The notes under the pieces: model-generated
The model's input: only the letters and a program-made list of their open reading frames with translations
Database searches by the model: none
Told to the model about the DNA's origin: nothing
DNA from: Pelagivirga sediminicola
GTDB lineage: Bacteria; Pseudomonadota; Alphaproteobacteria; Rhodobacterales; Rhodobacteraceae
Assembly (NCBI RefSeq): GCF_003072125.1
Contig: NZ_QCYH01000013.1
Span: forward strand, 1-64,000
Length of the DNA: 64,000 bases
Reading direction: 5' to 3'
Shown here: positions 1-8,569 of the stretch, in pieces
How the letters are laid out: each line of letters opens with the position of its first letter
Position numbering within the stretch: position 1 is the stretch's first letter
Translations under genes and position numbers: made by a program

Positions 1-897
1 TATGGCATCATTGCCGAATCCATGGGCCGTACGGCCATGGTCCGCGGATCGCTGTCGCCCAAGCAGGGCTATGCCGGTCTTGTTCCGCGGATGCGCCCGC
101 AACCGCTGCTGACCATGGCCGACATGGGCGGCATGATGGACGGTATGGACATGAGCGGCATGGACCATAGTGCCATGACGATGTCCTCGCAAAGCAGCGC
201 TATGCCCGAGGGCATGGACCACAGCCAGATGGATATGTCCGGCGCCACGACGGAAGTGGATCAGAGTCAGATGGACATGTCTGGAGACATGGAAGGGATG
301 GACCACAGTCAGATGGACATGTCCAGCGACACGAAGAAGGTGGACCATAGCCAAATGGACATGTCCGGCGGCATGGCGGGCATGACTGGCATGAACCACA
401 GCGCCCGTGACAGCAAGATCGGCGAATTCTACGCACCGGGCAGCGGTCTGATCCCAAGCGCGGCGAATGGCGGCAAGTTTCTGTCCTACAATGACCTGAA
501 GGCACTCCGGCCGCTTTACCGTGATCGCCCGGCGACCCGGACGATTGAGGTGCGCCTGACCGGCAACATGGAGCGTTACATCTGGTCCATCAATGGCGTG
601 AAAATGGATGATGCCGATCCGATCCGCCTGAAATACGGCGAGCGTGTCCGCTTCAAGTTCGTCAATGAAACGATGATGTCACATCCGATGCACCTGCACG
701 GCATGTGGTCGATCCTCGATACCGGCAAGGGCAAGTGGGACCCGATCAAGCACACGGTCAGCATCGCGCCCGGCACCACCGTCTATACCGAGACCGAGGT
801 CGATGCGACGGGCCAATGGGCTTTCCACTGCCACCTGTCCTACCACGCCGAAGCGGGCATGTTCCGCAAGGTGATCGTTGAAGGTGGACCGGTATGA
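1..897 (+). CDS. copA: Multicopper oxidase CopA, C-terminal part (5' end outside window)
   Basis: The reading frame is open from base 1 and starts upstream of the window. The product is the C-terminal ~298 residues of a periplasmic CopA-type multicopper oxidase, which oxidises Cu(I) and confers copper tolerance. The first residues (YGIIAESMGRT) match the conserved stretch before the Met-rich linker. A linker of repeated MDHSQMDMSG-like units fills about bases 130-400, a likely Cu(I)-binding segment. The last cupredoxin domain has the copper ligands HPMHLHG (bases ~685-705) and HCHLSYH (~829-849). The stop overlaps the copB start by 4 bp, so the two are translationally coupled. Confidence 0.93.
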   Translation, partial: YGIIAESMGRTAMVRGSLSPKQGYAGLVPRMRPQPLLTMADMGGMMDGMDMSGMDHSAMTMSSQSSAMPEGMDHSQMDMSGATTEVDQSQMDMSGDMEGMDHSQMDMSSDTKKVDHSQMDMSGGMAGMTGMNHSARDSKIGEFYAPGSGLIPSAANGGKFLSYNDLKALRPLYRDRPATRTIEVRLTGNMERYIWSINGVKMDDADPIRLKYGERVRFKFVNETMMSHPMHLHGMWSILDTGKGKWDPIKHTVSIAPGTTVYTETEVDATGQWAFHCHLSYHAEAGMFRKVIVEGGPV

Positions 898-1631
898 ACA
901 GCGTTAGCAAAACAAGGATTGAACCGATGAAAACGATCTACCTGCCCGCTCTCGGTGCGGTGCTGGCGTCCATGACCTGGACACCGGCAGCGGCCGAGCC
1001 GATCATCTGGGGCTTTCAAGCCGAGCAGCTCGAATACCGGTTCAACGATGGCGAAGACGCGTTCGTCTGGGATTTCGACGCGCTTGCCGGGGCGGACGAG
1101 CTGCGCTTCGTCTGGCGCAGCGAAGGCGAGGTCGGCGAATCCTCGGGCGACTTCGAAGGGCTGGAAAACCAGTTGCGCCTGCAAATGCCGATCTCGACCT
1201 TCTTCGACGCGGTGGTCGGCGTTCAGGCCAGCACGCCCGATGGTGGGCCGGATCGCTACAACGCCGTGTTTGGGGTCAAGGGCCTTGCTCCGCAATGGTT
1301 CGAAATCGACGCCGATCTCTATGTCTCGGATCACCCCTTCTTTCGGTTTGAGGCCGAATATGAGGCGCTCCTGACCAACCGGATCATCCTGACGCCCAGC
1401 GTCGAGATGACGCTGCCGCTAAAAGACGATCTAGCGGCCGACCAAGGCGCCTGGGGCCCGGCGTTCGAGATCGGCGCCCGCGTCAGCTACGATCTGATCG
1501 ATCGTGCGGTATCGCCTTATGTCGGCATCAATTACGAGCGGTCCTTTGGCGACACCGCCGACTTGCTGCGCGCGGCGGGCGACGACAAGGACGCGTTCTC
1601 CGTCGTCGTCGGAGCACGCATCATGTTCTGA
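894..1631 (+). CDS. copB: Copper resistance protein CopB (outer membrane)
   Basis: Partner of CopA: a beta-barrel outer-membrane protein of the CopB family. The 245-residue product has the family features WGFQAEQLEYRFNDGED and a barrel that ends in VVVGARIMF with a C-terminal aromatic residue. It is shorter than typical CopB because the Met/His-rich N-terminal extension is missing. The ATG at 894 overlaps the copA stop (ATGA). An internal ATG at 927, behind AAGGAT, gives a cleaner signal peptide ending in PAAAEP and may be the true start. Confidence 0.9.
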   Translation: MNSVSKTRIEPMKTIYLPALGAVLASMTWTPAAAEPIIWGFQAEQLEYRFNDGEDAFVWDFDALAGADELRFVWRSEGEVGESSGDFEGLENQLRLQMPISTFFDAVVGVQASTPDGGPDRYNAVFGVKGLAPQWFEIDADLYVSDHPFFRFEAEYEALLTNRIILTPSVEMTLPLKDDLAADQGAWGPAFEIGARVSYDLIDRAVSPYVGINYERSFGDTADLLRAAGDDKDAFSVVVGARIMF

Positions 1632-1650
1632 CGGGCGCAACACAACGAAC

Positions 1651-1681
1651 GCATCCCGCAGGCCGTGTGCCTGCGGGATGC
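1651..1681. terminator. Hairpin between convergent copB and histidine-kinase genes
   Basis: Perfect 13-bp stem (1651-1663 with 1669-1681) and a 5-base loop, lying between two convergent genes. No long T-run follows on either strand, so it is either a weak bidirectional terminator or a 3'-end stabiliser. Confidence 0.6.
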
Positions 1682-1695
1682 AAACCGGGGGCAAG

Positions 1696-3087
1696 TCAAC
1701 TCTGGTCGCTGCCCTTTCGAGGCAGGACCAAAGCGGCGATCAACCCGCCCTCCGCCCGATTTTCAAGATGAACATCGCCGCCATGGGCGCGGGCAATCGT
1801 CCGCGCGATCGACAGGCCCAACCCGGTCCCGCCAGTATCGCGCGAGCGTGACTTTTCCAGCCGAAAGAACGGCTCAAAGACACGTTCCATATCCGCGTCG
1901 GGAATGCCGGGGCCGCTATCCAGAATCTCGATGACCACAGTTTCTGCGCCGCCCCGAGCAGACACGGTGGCGCCCCCCCCGTATCGCTGCGCATTCACAA
2001 TGAGGTTTCGTAAGGCGCGGCGCATCGCATTTGGGCGCAGCCTGACACGTATCTGGCCAATGTCACCAATCTCGAAACCTCCGTGCATGTCCTGCTGCAG
2101 CTTTTCGAGAAAGGCGCGCAACTCCACGGTTTGCGCCTCTTCCGACGTAGCCATGCCATGCGCGAAGGCCAGGGTCCTTTCGACCATGTCCTGCATCTCT
2201 TCGATGGAGGAAATCATGCTGTCGCGGATGTCGTCTTCGTCAACCAGTTCGGCATGCACACGCAGCGCCGTCAACGGTGAGCGCAGATCGTGCCCCAGCG
2301 CCGCCAGCACGCGGGTGCGGTCCGCGATATGGCGCGTCAGGCGGTCCTGCATGTTGTTGAAGGCAACCGTCAGATCGCGCACTTCGCGCGGTCCTGTTGC
2401 TGGCAGCGTGCCCGGCGCCTCGCCCCGGCCGAAGCTTTCGGCGGCGGATGCCACGCGCCGCAGCGGGCCTATGAGGCGGTTGAGAAGAAACCATATCACT
2501 GCGACCAGGAGCAGAGCAGCGGTGATACCGAAACTGAGGGTCGAGACCACCGGCCATTGAAGCGGAGGCCGGTTGAACCGCGTATCGACGTTCAGCCAGC
2601 GCCCGTCCTGCAACCCCACCGACACGGTCATCTCGAGCGTCAACAGCCCGCCTCGCATCACTTGCAGATGCATATTGTTGCCGTCCGGGTTGATATGGGA
2701 CATTGGCGTCAGCGTACCTTCGGCCTTGTGCAATTCGACCCGGATCGGGCGATCGTCCTCCGGGCCCAGAAGCGCGCGCATGCGTGCCTCGACGCTGCCG
2801 CCATCGACATGGTTCAAATGATCGACAGCCGACTCGGACGTCACATCAAACCGCACCAGAGGCGAATCCGCGGCGCGCAGGATCGACGCCTGCAATTCCT
2901 GCGGAGCTTCCTCGATCAGGCGGGCGACATTCGCGGCGCGCCCCGCCGCCTCGGCCCCCAGGGCCGCGCGAACCGCAAGGCCGCGTTCGTCCACGAAGAG
3001 CCACAGACTGATAGCTTGCGCCAGCACGAGCGCACTGATGATCAGGAGCACCAACTGGCCCCGCAGGCTGCCCAGAAATCTGCGCAT
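1696..3087 (-). CDS. Sensor histidine kinase of a two-component system
   Basis: A 463-residue membrane kinase: TM1 near residues 11-31, periplasmic sensor region, TM2 near 178-203, HAMP, HisKA with the phospho-acceptor motif ALGHDLRSPLTALR, and HATPase_c with NLIVNAQRYG (N box), DSGPGIPD (G1) and TGGTGLGLSIA (G2). All catalytic motifs are intact. Its start overlaps the response-regulator stop by one base (TGATG), so the two are coupled. Its place between copAB and the cus genes suggests it senses periplasmic copper or silver, like CusS/CopS. The ligand is inferred from context only. Confidence 0.9.
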   Translation of the reverse strand: MRRFLGSLRGQLVLLIISALVLAQAISLWLFVDERGLAVRAALGAEAAGRAANVARLIEEAPQELQASILRAADSPLVRFDVTSESAVDHLNHVDGGSVEARMRALLGPEDDRPIRVELHKAEGTLTPMSHINPDGNNMHLQVMRGGLLTLEMTVSVGLQDGRWLNVDTRFNRPPLQWPVVSTLSFGITAALLLVAVIWFLLNRLIGPLRRVASAAESFGRGEAPGTLPATGPREVRDLTVAFNNMQDRLTRHIADRTRVLAALGHDLRSPLTALRVHAELVDEDDIRDSMISSIEEMQDMVERTLAFAHGMATSEEAQTVELRAFLEKLQQDMHGGFEIGDIGQIRVRLRPNAMRRALRNLIVNAQRYGGGATVSARGGAETVVIEILDSGPGIPDADMERVFEPFFRLEKSRSRDTGGTGLGLSIARTIARAHGGDVHLENRAEGGLIAALVLPRKGSDQS

Positions 3088-3809
3088 CAGTCCGCGTCCT
3101 CGACTTCGGCAGACAGGCAGTATCCGCCGCCTCGCACCGTCGTGATCAACTTGGGTCGCATGGGGTCCTTTTCGACGCTGCGCCGCAGCCTGCTGATCTG
3201 ATTGTCGATCGTCCGGTCAAACAGTCCGGGCGTTCGCCCAGCAGTCATTTCCAGAAGCTGCTCACGCGTCAGAACAAGCCGCGGCCGCTCCAGAAGGACG
3301 GTCAGAAGCTTGAACTCGGACACCGAGAGCTGTGCCTCCACACCGTCATCATCTACCAGAACGCGGGTATCGGTATCCAGCGTCTGGTGCCCAAACCTGA
3401 CGCGCCTGCCAGTCAAAGTCCCGCCCAGGATTTCGGGGCGCGTAGATCGTCTCAGGATGGCTTTTATCCGCGCCAGCAATTCACGCGGATTGAACGGCTT
3501 GGCCAGATAATCATCCGCACCGACTTCGAGGCCGATGATACGGTCCATCTCTTCTCCCAAGGCAGTGAGCATCAGGATGGGTATCGATCCGTTGGAGGAT
3601 AGACGCCGACAGACGGAAAGCCCGTCCTCTCCGGGCATCATGACATCCAGCACAATAAGATCGAACCGGCTTTTCGCCAATTCCGCATCCATTTCAGATG
3701 CGTTTTCGGCCTTCGTCACCCGCATCCCGTTCTTCACGAGATACCGGGAAACCGCATTCCTGATTTCGAGGCTGTCGTCGACGACAAGGATATGGTGAAC
3801 ATCTGACAT
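3087..3809 (-). CDS. OmpR/PhoB-family response regulator
   Basis: A 240-residue regulator. The receiver domain has acidic pocket D11/D12, phospho-acceptor Asp in VLDVMMPGEDG (about D55) and the conserved Lys in LAKPFNPREL. A winged-helix domain (about 135-235) ends RLRRSVEKDP...RGGGYCLS. It is the upstream gene of the pair with the kinase. It is the best candidate to bind the GTTACAAA direct repeats at 3892 and 10954. It may regulate the copper genes on both sides. Confidence 0.92.
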   Translation of the reverse strand: MSDVHHILVVDDSLEIRNAVSRYLVKNGMRVTKAENASEMDAELAKSRFDLIVLDVMMPGEDGLSVCRRLSSNGSIPILMLTALGEEMDRIIGLEVGADDYLAKPFNPRELLARIKAILRRSTRPEILGGTLTGRRVRFGHQTLDTDTRVLVDDDGVEAQLSVSEFKLLTVLLERPRLVLTREQLLEMTAGRTPGLFDRTIDNQISRLRRSVEKDPMRPKLITTVRGGGYCLSAEVEDAD

Positions 3810-3891
3810 ATGGCGTTAGTATAGGTTTTCCGGTTAGATGTATCTGCTACTTGCCTGAAAAATGTAACGAAAAGTATCATGGGGGCCCTAT

Positions 3892-3910
3892 GTTACAAAC
3901 CGTTACCAAG
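3892..3910 (+). promoter_or_regulatory. Putative response-regulator box (10-bp direct repeat)
   Basis: GTTACAAACCGTTACCAAG: two GTTAC(C/A)AA half-sites with 10-bp periodicity, as OmpR-family regulators bind. It lies about 100 bp before the start of the small secreted protein at 3992 and just upstream of the divergent response-regulator gene. A near-identical element lies at 10954. Confidence 0.5.
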
Positions 3911-3991
3911 CCGCCCTCGCCGCCCATTGTGAATGCCGTCGCAATGCTCAACTTGGTGTCATCGACAACGAGAGCAGAAGGAAGCTTCACA

Positions 3992-4288
3992 ATGAAACGC
4001 AGTATCATCCACGTCTTTGCACTGGCCAGCGCCATTTTCGCAGGCGGTGTTGCCTTGGCAGATTCAGGCTACAGAACAGGCCATCACGAATTTCGTGCGC
4101 AGAGCGCCGGATCAAACTCCGGAGTAATGACGAAAAGCAGCGTCGGGCATAACGGCGCTTTCCTTGACGGAAAGGTTAACCCAAACGACGCCGATGCCCA
4201 CCCCCGGAACATGCAACGGCGCGACATGCGGGCGGGACGCGATAGAGAGTACAGTCCGCTGCCTCCGAATGCCGGTAACGACCGCTGA
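3992..4288 (+). CDS. Small secreted protein, unknown function
   Basis: The 98-residue product starts MKRSIIHVFALASAIFAGG, a clear Sec signal peptide cleaved near ALAD. The mature part is short, polar and rich in H, N, R and G (HNGAFLDGKVNPNDADAHPRN). The reading frame extends upstream to 3851, but ATG 3992 has a GGAAG ribosome site and begins exactly at the signal peptide. It stands alone between the response-regulator box and a strong terminator. No family recognised; probably a copper-stress periplasmic protein by context. Confidence 0.65.
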   Translation: MKRSIIHVFALASAIFAGGVALADSGYRTGHHEFRAQSAGSNSGVMTKSSVGHNGAFLDGKVNPNDADAHPRNMQRRDMRAGRDREYSPLPPNAGNDR

Positions 4289-4304
4289 ACAAAGAGATAT
4301 TCTT

Positions 4305-4336
4305 ATGCACGGCGTCAAAAACGCGCCGTGCATTTT
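4305..4336 (+). terminator. Rho-independent terminator
   Basis: A 10-bp perfect stem (4305-4314 with 4324-4333) and a 9-base loop, followed by TTTT. It sits 16 bp after the stop of the 3992 gene and ends that single-gene unit. Confidence 0.75.
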
Positions 4337-4661
4337 GACACAAGGTCGGTCGACGCCCCTCTACGAACCGACCACCAGGTTTCCTGGGAAAAAAGCGGGT
4401 CATAGGCTTGGCGTAACCGCTTCATTCTCCGATTGAATGACGGCGCACCCCTGAAGGACTTGACCGAGAATTTGACACGCGGCGGCGACCTCAATCAGCG
4501 GCAATATCGGTCCGGAGGCAGAGCCGCCCTATGGGACGTGTCCCGATGCGGGCTGTTCCCGGAGGGCACGACGTTCAGGAATTTCCAGCATGCCTTTTAG
4601 CTGGCGACGCCTGCGACACACAGCCACTCCTGCCCGCTCAGTTCCAGACCGGCACGCGATC
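4337..4661. other. Intergenic stretch without a recognisable gene
   Basis: About 325 bp between the terminator of the small secreted gene and the convergent end of the cus operon. I see no convincing reading frame, hairpin or regulatory site; short frames here look like chance. Confidence 0.5.
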
Positions 4662-5003
4662 TTACTCCGGCATCATGGCGCCAATGGCATACATGCCGTC
4701 CTCGCCCTTGATCAGCATCAGAGTGACTTTGTCTCCGGCTGAAGCCCCGCCCAACATCTGCGCCTCGGAAGTAAGGGCGAAATCCATCGTCATCGCGGGC
4801 CAGCCTATTTCCGGGATCGGATCATGGCTGACATTGACGGTGCCGTCGCCGATGGAATTCAGGGTGGCCGTGGTATGCACCGCGCCTTCCATCTGCGCAT
4901 CGCTCATCTGCATCTGGGAATGATCCATCCCGTCGCTGGTCTGCGCCAGCGCCAAAGGCGCTGACAGAGCAAGGGCGAGAATGGAAAGGGAGAGGGTTTT
5001 CAT
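4662..5003 (-). CDS. CusF-like periplasmic copper-binding protein
   Basis: 113 residues: signal peptide 1-20 (cut after ALALA), a short Met/His segment (DGMDHSQMQMS) and one CusF domain. The domain has the Cu(I)/Ag(I) signature GWPAMTMDF, where W68 and the flanking Met residues match the cation-pi and thioether ligands of CusF. It probably hands Cu(I) to the CusBA pump. It is the last gene of the minus-strand operon, 33 bp after cusA. Confidence 0.88.
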   Translation of the reverse strand: MKTLSLSILALALSAPLALAQTSDGMDHSQMQMSDAQMEGAVHTTATLNSIGDGTVNVSHDPIPEIGWPAMTMDFALTSEAQMLGGASAGDKVTLMLIKGEDGMYAIGAMMPE

Positions 5004-5036
5004 GGGTATTCCTTTCAGTGGAGTTATAGTTAAGTG

Positions 5037-8000
5037 TCATTCGGCGAGGGTGGCAACTGCATCGGTCGGGGCCTGGCGCTGCAATTCTCGGTTGACACGC
5101 TTCAAGGCCAGCCGTTTCCAGATCACGAAGATGGACGGGATCACAAACAGGGTCAGCAGGGTCGCGGTTGCCATGCCGCCCACCATCGGCGCGGCGATCC
5201 GCTGCATGATCTCCGAGCCGGTCCCCGTGCCGTACATGATCGGGATCAGGCCCGCGAAAATCGTCGCAACGGTCATGATCTTGGGGCGCACCCGCAACAG
5301 GGCGCCGTCGAACACGACCTCCTCGACATCGATCGCGGTCATCAGCCTCGATTCAAGAATGGCCCGTTTCTTACGCTTTTCCCAGGCGAGATTGAGATAA
5401 AGCAGCATCACGATGGCTGTCTCTACCGCCACGCCCGCCAGCGCGATGAAGCCCACCAGCACGGCTACGGAAATGTCGAAGCTGAGATACCAAAGGAACC
5501 ACACGCCCCCGGCCAGGGCCACAGGCAGGGCCGCAAGGATGATGCCAACTTCGATTATCCGGTTGAACGCCAGAAACAGCATCAGGGTTATGATCAGAAG
5601 TGTCGCGGGGGCGACCAGCGTCAGCCGTTCCTGCATCCGTTCGATATACTCGTACTGGCCTGACCAGGTGATCGAATAGCCCGGCGGCAGCGTGACCTGA
5701 TCGGCCACGAGTGCGCGGGCCTCCTTCACATATCCGCCCCGATCGCGCCCGGCGATATCGATAAAGACGAACCCGGTGCGCCGGGCGTTTTCGGAACGGA
5801 TCATGGCAGGACCGTCAACGATCTTTACCTCGGCCAACGCCCCCAGCGGGATATGCGCGCCCGACGGTGTGACGACGGGCAGATCGCGCAAGGTTTCGGG
5901 ACTGTCCCGCCATTCCTGCGGATAGCGCATATTGATCGGATAGCGCTCCAGCCCCTCGACGGATTCCGAGACCTGCATCCCGCCGATGGCGGTCTGAACA
6001 ACGTCCTGAACGTCCCGCACGCTCATCATATAGCGCCCGGCCGCATCGCGGTCGGGCGTGATCTCGATGAAACGTCCGCCGATCGGCCGTTCGGCATAGG
6101 CCGACGCGGTGCCTTCCACGCTGGCGACAGCACGTTCCACCTCGATCCCGATCTCTTCGATCACGCGCAGATCGGCGCCGGAGATCTTGACGCCCACCGG
6201 CGTCTTGATGCCGGTGGCCAGCATGTCGATGCGGTTCTTGATGGGCTGGATCCAGACGTTGGTCACGCCGGGAATCTGCACGGCCTTGTCCAGAGCATTG
6301 CGGATTCCTTCCATGGTCATGCCCGTGCGCCACTCCGCCTCGGGCTTCAGCTGGATTGTCGTTTCGATCATCGTCAGGGGCGCGGGGTCGGTTGCGGTGT
6401 CGGCGCGGCCCAGTTTGCCATGAACGGTCTGAACCTCGGGGATCGTGGCGATCATCCGGTCGGTCTGTTGCAGAACCTCCCGCGCCTTTCCGATGGAGAT
6501 GCCCGGATAGAGTGTCGGCATGTAGAGAAAATCGCCCTCGTTCAATTCGGGCATGAACTCGCTTCCGATCCGCTGCAAGGGCCACCACATCGACGCCACC
6601 ACCAGACCCGCCAGCAGTGTCGTCGCCCAGGGCCAGGCGACGGCGGCATCCAGAAACGGGCGGTAGATCCAGATGATCAGCCGGTTCAGCGGGTTCTTCC
6701 GCTCGGGGATGATGCGCCCGCGCACGAAATAGCCCATGAGAACGGGCACAAGTGTGATGGACAGGATTGCAGCGGCGGCCATCGCGTAGGTCTTGGTAAA
6801 GGCCAGCGGCTTGAAGAGGCGCCCTTCCTGGCTCTCGAGCACGAAGACGGGCAGGAAGCTGACCGTGATGATGGCCAGCGAATAGAAGAGGGCGGGCCCC
6901 ACTTCGGAGGCGCATTCGCTGACGATGCGCCACCTGTTTTCGGGAGTGATCTTCTCCTTTTCAAGCCGTCGATGCATCGCCTCGATCATCACGATGGCGG
7001 CGTCCACCATGGCGCCGATAGCGATGGCGATGCCGCCCAGCGACATGATGTTGGCGTTGACCCCTTGCAGTTTCATCACGATGAAAGCCGCCGCGATGCC
7101 GAGGGGCAGCGACACGAGGATCACGAGGGACGAGCGGATGTGCAGCAGGAACGCGGCGCAGACAAGGATGACGACGATGAATTCCTCGGTCAGCTTCTTT
7201 TGCAGGTTCTTGATGGCCCGCTCGATCACGCCCGCCCGGTTGTAGGTGGTCACGATCTCGACGCCCTCGGGCAGGCTGCTGCGCAGTTCCTCCATTCGCG
7301 TCTCGACCGCCTTGATCGTGCTGAGGGCATTGCCGCCCCAGCGCAGGATCACCACGCCACCCACGGCGTCGCCCTCGCCATTCAGCTCGCCCACGCCGCG
7401 GCGCATCTCGGGGCCAAGGCGAATATCGGCGATGTCGCCAATCGTCAGGGCCGCGCCCCGATCATTGACCATCAGCGGCGCCTTGGCGATATCCGCCAAC
7501 TCATCGACATAGCCGGTTGAGCGGACCATGAATTCAGCCTCGCCCATTTCGATCACGCTGCCGCCGGTCTCGCGGTTGGCGTTCTCTATTGCGGACCGGA
7601 TCTGGGCCAAGGTCACATCATAGGCACGCAGCTTGTCCGGATCGATGACGACCTGATACTGCTTGACCATGCCGCCTATGGTGGCGACCTCGGAGACGCC
7701 TTCGACGGTTTGCAGCTCATATTTCAGGAACCAGTCCTGAAGGCTGCGCAGCTCCGACAGGTCATGCCCGCCCGTCCGGTCGATCAGCGCGTATTGGTAA
7801 ATCCAGCCAACGCCGGTGGCATCGGGGCCCAGCTCGGGCGATACGCCCTCGGGCAGGTTCGAGGTGATCTGGGCGAGATACTCCAGCACGCGGCTGCGCG
7901 CCCAGTAAAGGTCTGTGCCATCTTCGAAGACGACGTAAACATAGCTGTCGCCGAAGAAGGAAAAGCCGCGCACGTCGCTGGCGCCGGGAACGGCCAGCAT

Positions 8001-8216
8001 CGCGGTGGCAATGGGATAGGTGATCTGGTCCTCGACCACCTGCGGCGCCTGACCCGCATAGGGCGTGCGCACGATCACCTGCACGTCCGACAGATCGGGA
8101 ATGGCGTCAACCGGGGTCGAGCGGATGGCCCAGACGCCGACGACGCCCATCATGATTGCCAGTGCGAGTATGATGACGCGGTTGGCGATCGAGGCCTGGA
8201 TGATGGCGCGGATCAT
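5037..8216 (-). CDS. cusA: Cu(I)/Ag(I) efflux RND transporter, CusA type
   Basis: A full-length (1059 aa) heavy-metal RND permease that drives metal across the envelope using the proton gradient. N-terminal TM1 is followed by RSTPVDAIPDLSDVQV. TM4 carries the proton-relay stretch GAMVDAAIVMIEA. The Met residues expected for the copper path are present: LYMPTLYPGIS, PAPLTMIETT and NRIDMLATGIK line up with the three-Met cluster of E. coli CusA. Its start overlaps the upstream frame (the separated cusB tail) by 4 bp. No outer-membrane CusC gene is in the operon. Confidence 0.95.
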   Translation of the reverse strand: MIRAIIQASIANRVIILALAIMMGVVGVWAIRSTPVDAIPDLSDVQVIVRTPYAGQAPQVVEDQITYPIATAMLAVPGASDVRGFSFFGDSYVYVVFEDGTDLYWARSRVLEYLAQITSNLPEGVSPELGPDATGVGWIYQYALIDRTGGHDLSELRSLQDWFLKYELQTVEGVSEVATIGGMVKQYQVVIDPDKLRAYDVTLAQIRSAIENANRETGGSVIEMGEAEFMVRSTGYVDELADIAKAPLMVNDRGAALTIGDIADIRLGPEMRRGVGELNGEGDAVGGVVILRWGGNALSTIKAVETRMEELRSSLPEGVEIVTTYNRAGVIERAIKNLQKKLTEEFIVVILVCAAFLLHIRSSLVILVSLPLGIAAAFIVMKLQGVNANIMSLGGIAIAIGAMVDAAIVMIEAMHRRLEKEKITPENRWRIVSECASEVGPALFYSLAIITVSFLPVFVLESQEGRLFKPLAFTKTYAMAAAAILSITLVPVLMGYFVRGRIIPERKNPLNRLIIWIYRPFLDAAVAWPWATTLLAGLVVASMWWPLQRIGSEFMPELNEGDFLYMPTLYPGISIGKAREVLQQTDRMIATIPEVQTVHGKLGRADTATDPAPLTMIETTIQLKPEAEWRTGMTMEGIRNALDKAVQIPGVTNVWIQPIKNRIDMLATGIKTPVGVKISGADLRVIEEIGIEVERAVASVEGTASAYAERPIGGRFIEITPDRDAAGRYMMSVRDVQDVVQTAIGGMQVSESVEGLERYPINMRYPQEWRDSPETLRDLPVVTPSGAHIPLGALAEVKIVDGPAMIRSENARRTGFVFIDIAGRDRGGYVKEARALVADQVTLPPGYSITWSGQYEYIERMQERLTLVAPATLLIITLMLFLAFNRIIEVGIILAALPVALAGGVWFLWYLSFDISVAVLVGFIALAGVAVETAIVMLLYLNLAWEKRKKRAILESRLMTAIDVEEVVFDGALLRVRPKIMTVATIFAGLIPIMYGTGTGSEIMQRIAAPMVGGMATATLLTLFVIPSIFVIWKRLALKRVNRELQRQAPTDAVATLAE

Positions 8217-8563
8217 TCGCCTGCCCCCTCTGTGATGCCCACAAGGGTCATTGAGAAGTCAGGATTTTGCCGAAACTTCAGGGTGACCTCACGGCCCTCG
8301 GGCAGGGCTGAAGCGTCCACCGATGAGTCAATCGCGAAATCCATCGTCATGCCGGGCATCCCGGTTTCGGTGATCGGGCCATGGGTGATGGTTGCCGTTC
8401 GCGTGGCTGGATCGACGGCGTCGATGCTGCCGGGTACGGTTATGGGCGGTGTCTTGCCTGCCTCCGGGGTGGTCTTGGCCACAGAATCCGTCATCGTCAT
8501 GTCCTGTGCGATGTCGTCGCCGCTGTCCGTGCCTTTGCCGCGAACGGCCACCACCGTGAACAC
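8213..8563 (-). pseudogene. Detached C-terminal CusF domain of CusB (after in-frame amber codon)
   Basis: This 116-codon frame is in the same phase as the cusB frame directly upstream and is separated from it only by TAG at 8570-8572. It opens with VFTVVAVRGKG, the last strand of the second CusF domain whose beginning ends ...EFDLSKG before the stop. It then carries a third CusF-like domain with GMPGMTMDF, where Gly-Met-Pro replaces the usual Trp. A GTG could restart translation. Either the gene is a nonsense allele, or the tail is made separately as a cytoplasm-trapped piece without a signal peptide. Confidence 0.75.
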
Positions 8564-8569
8564 GCCGTC

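Noticed and set aside
130..410. Repeated units looking like a tandem-repeat or CRISPR-like array
   Set aside because: The units are in-frame Met/His codon repeats of the CopA linker; there are no unique spacers.
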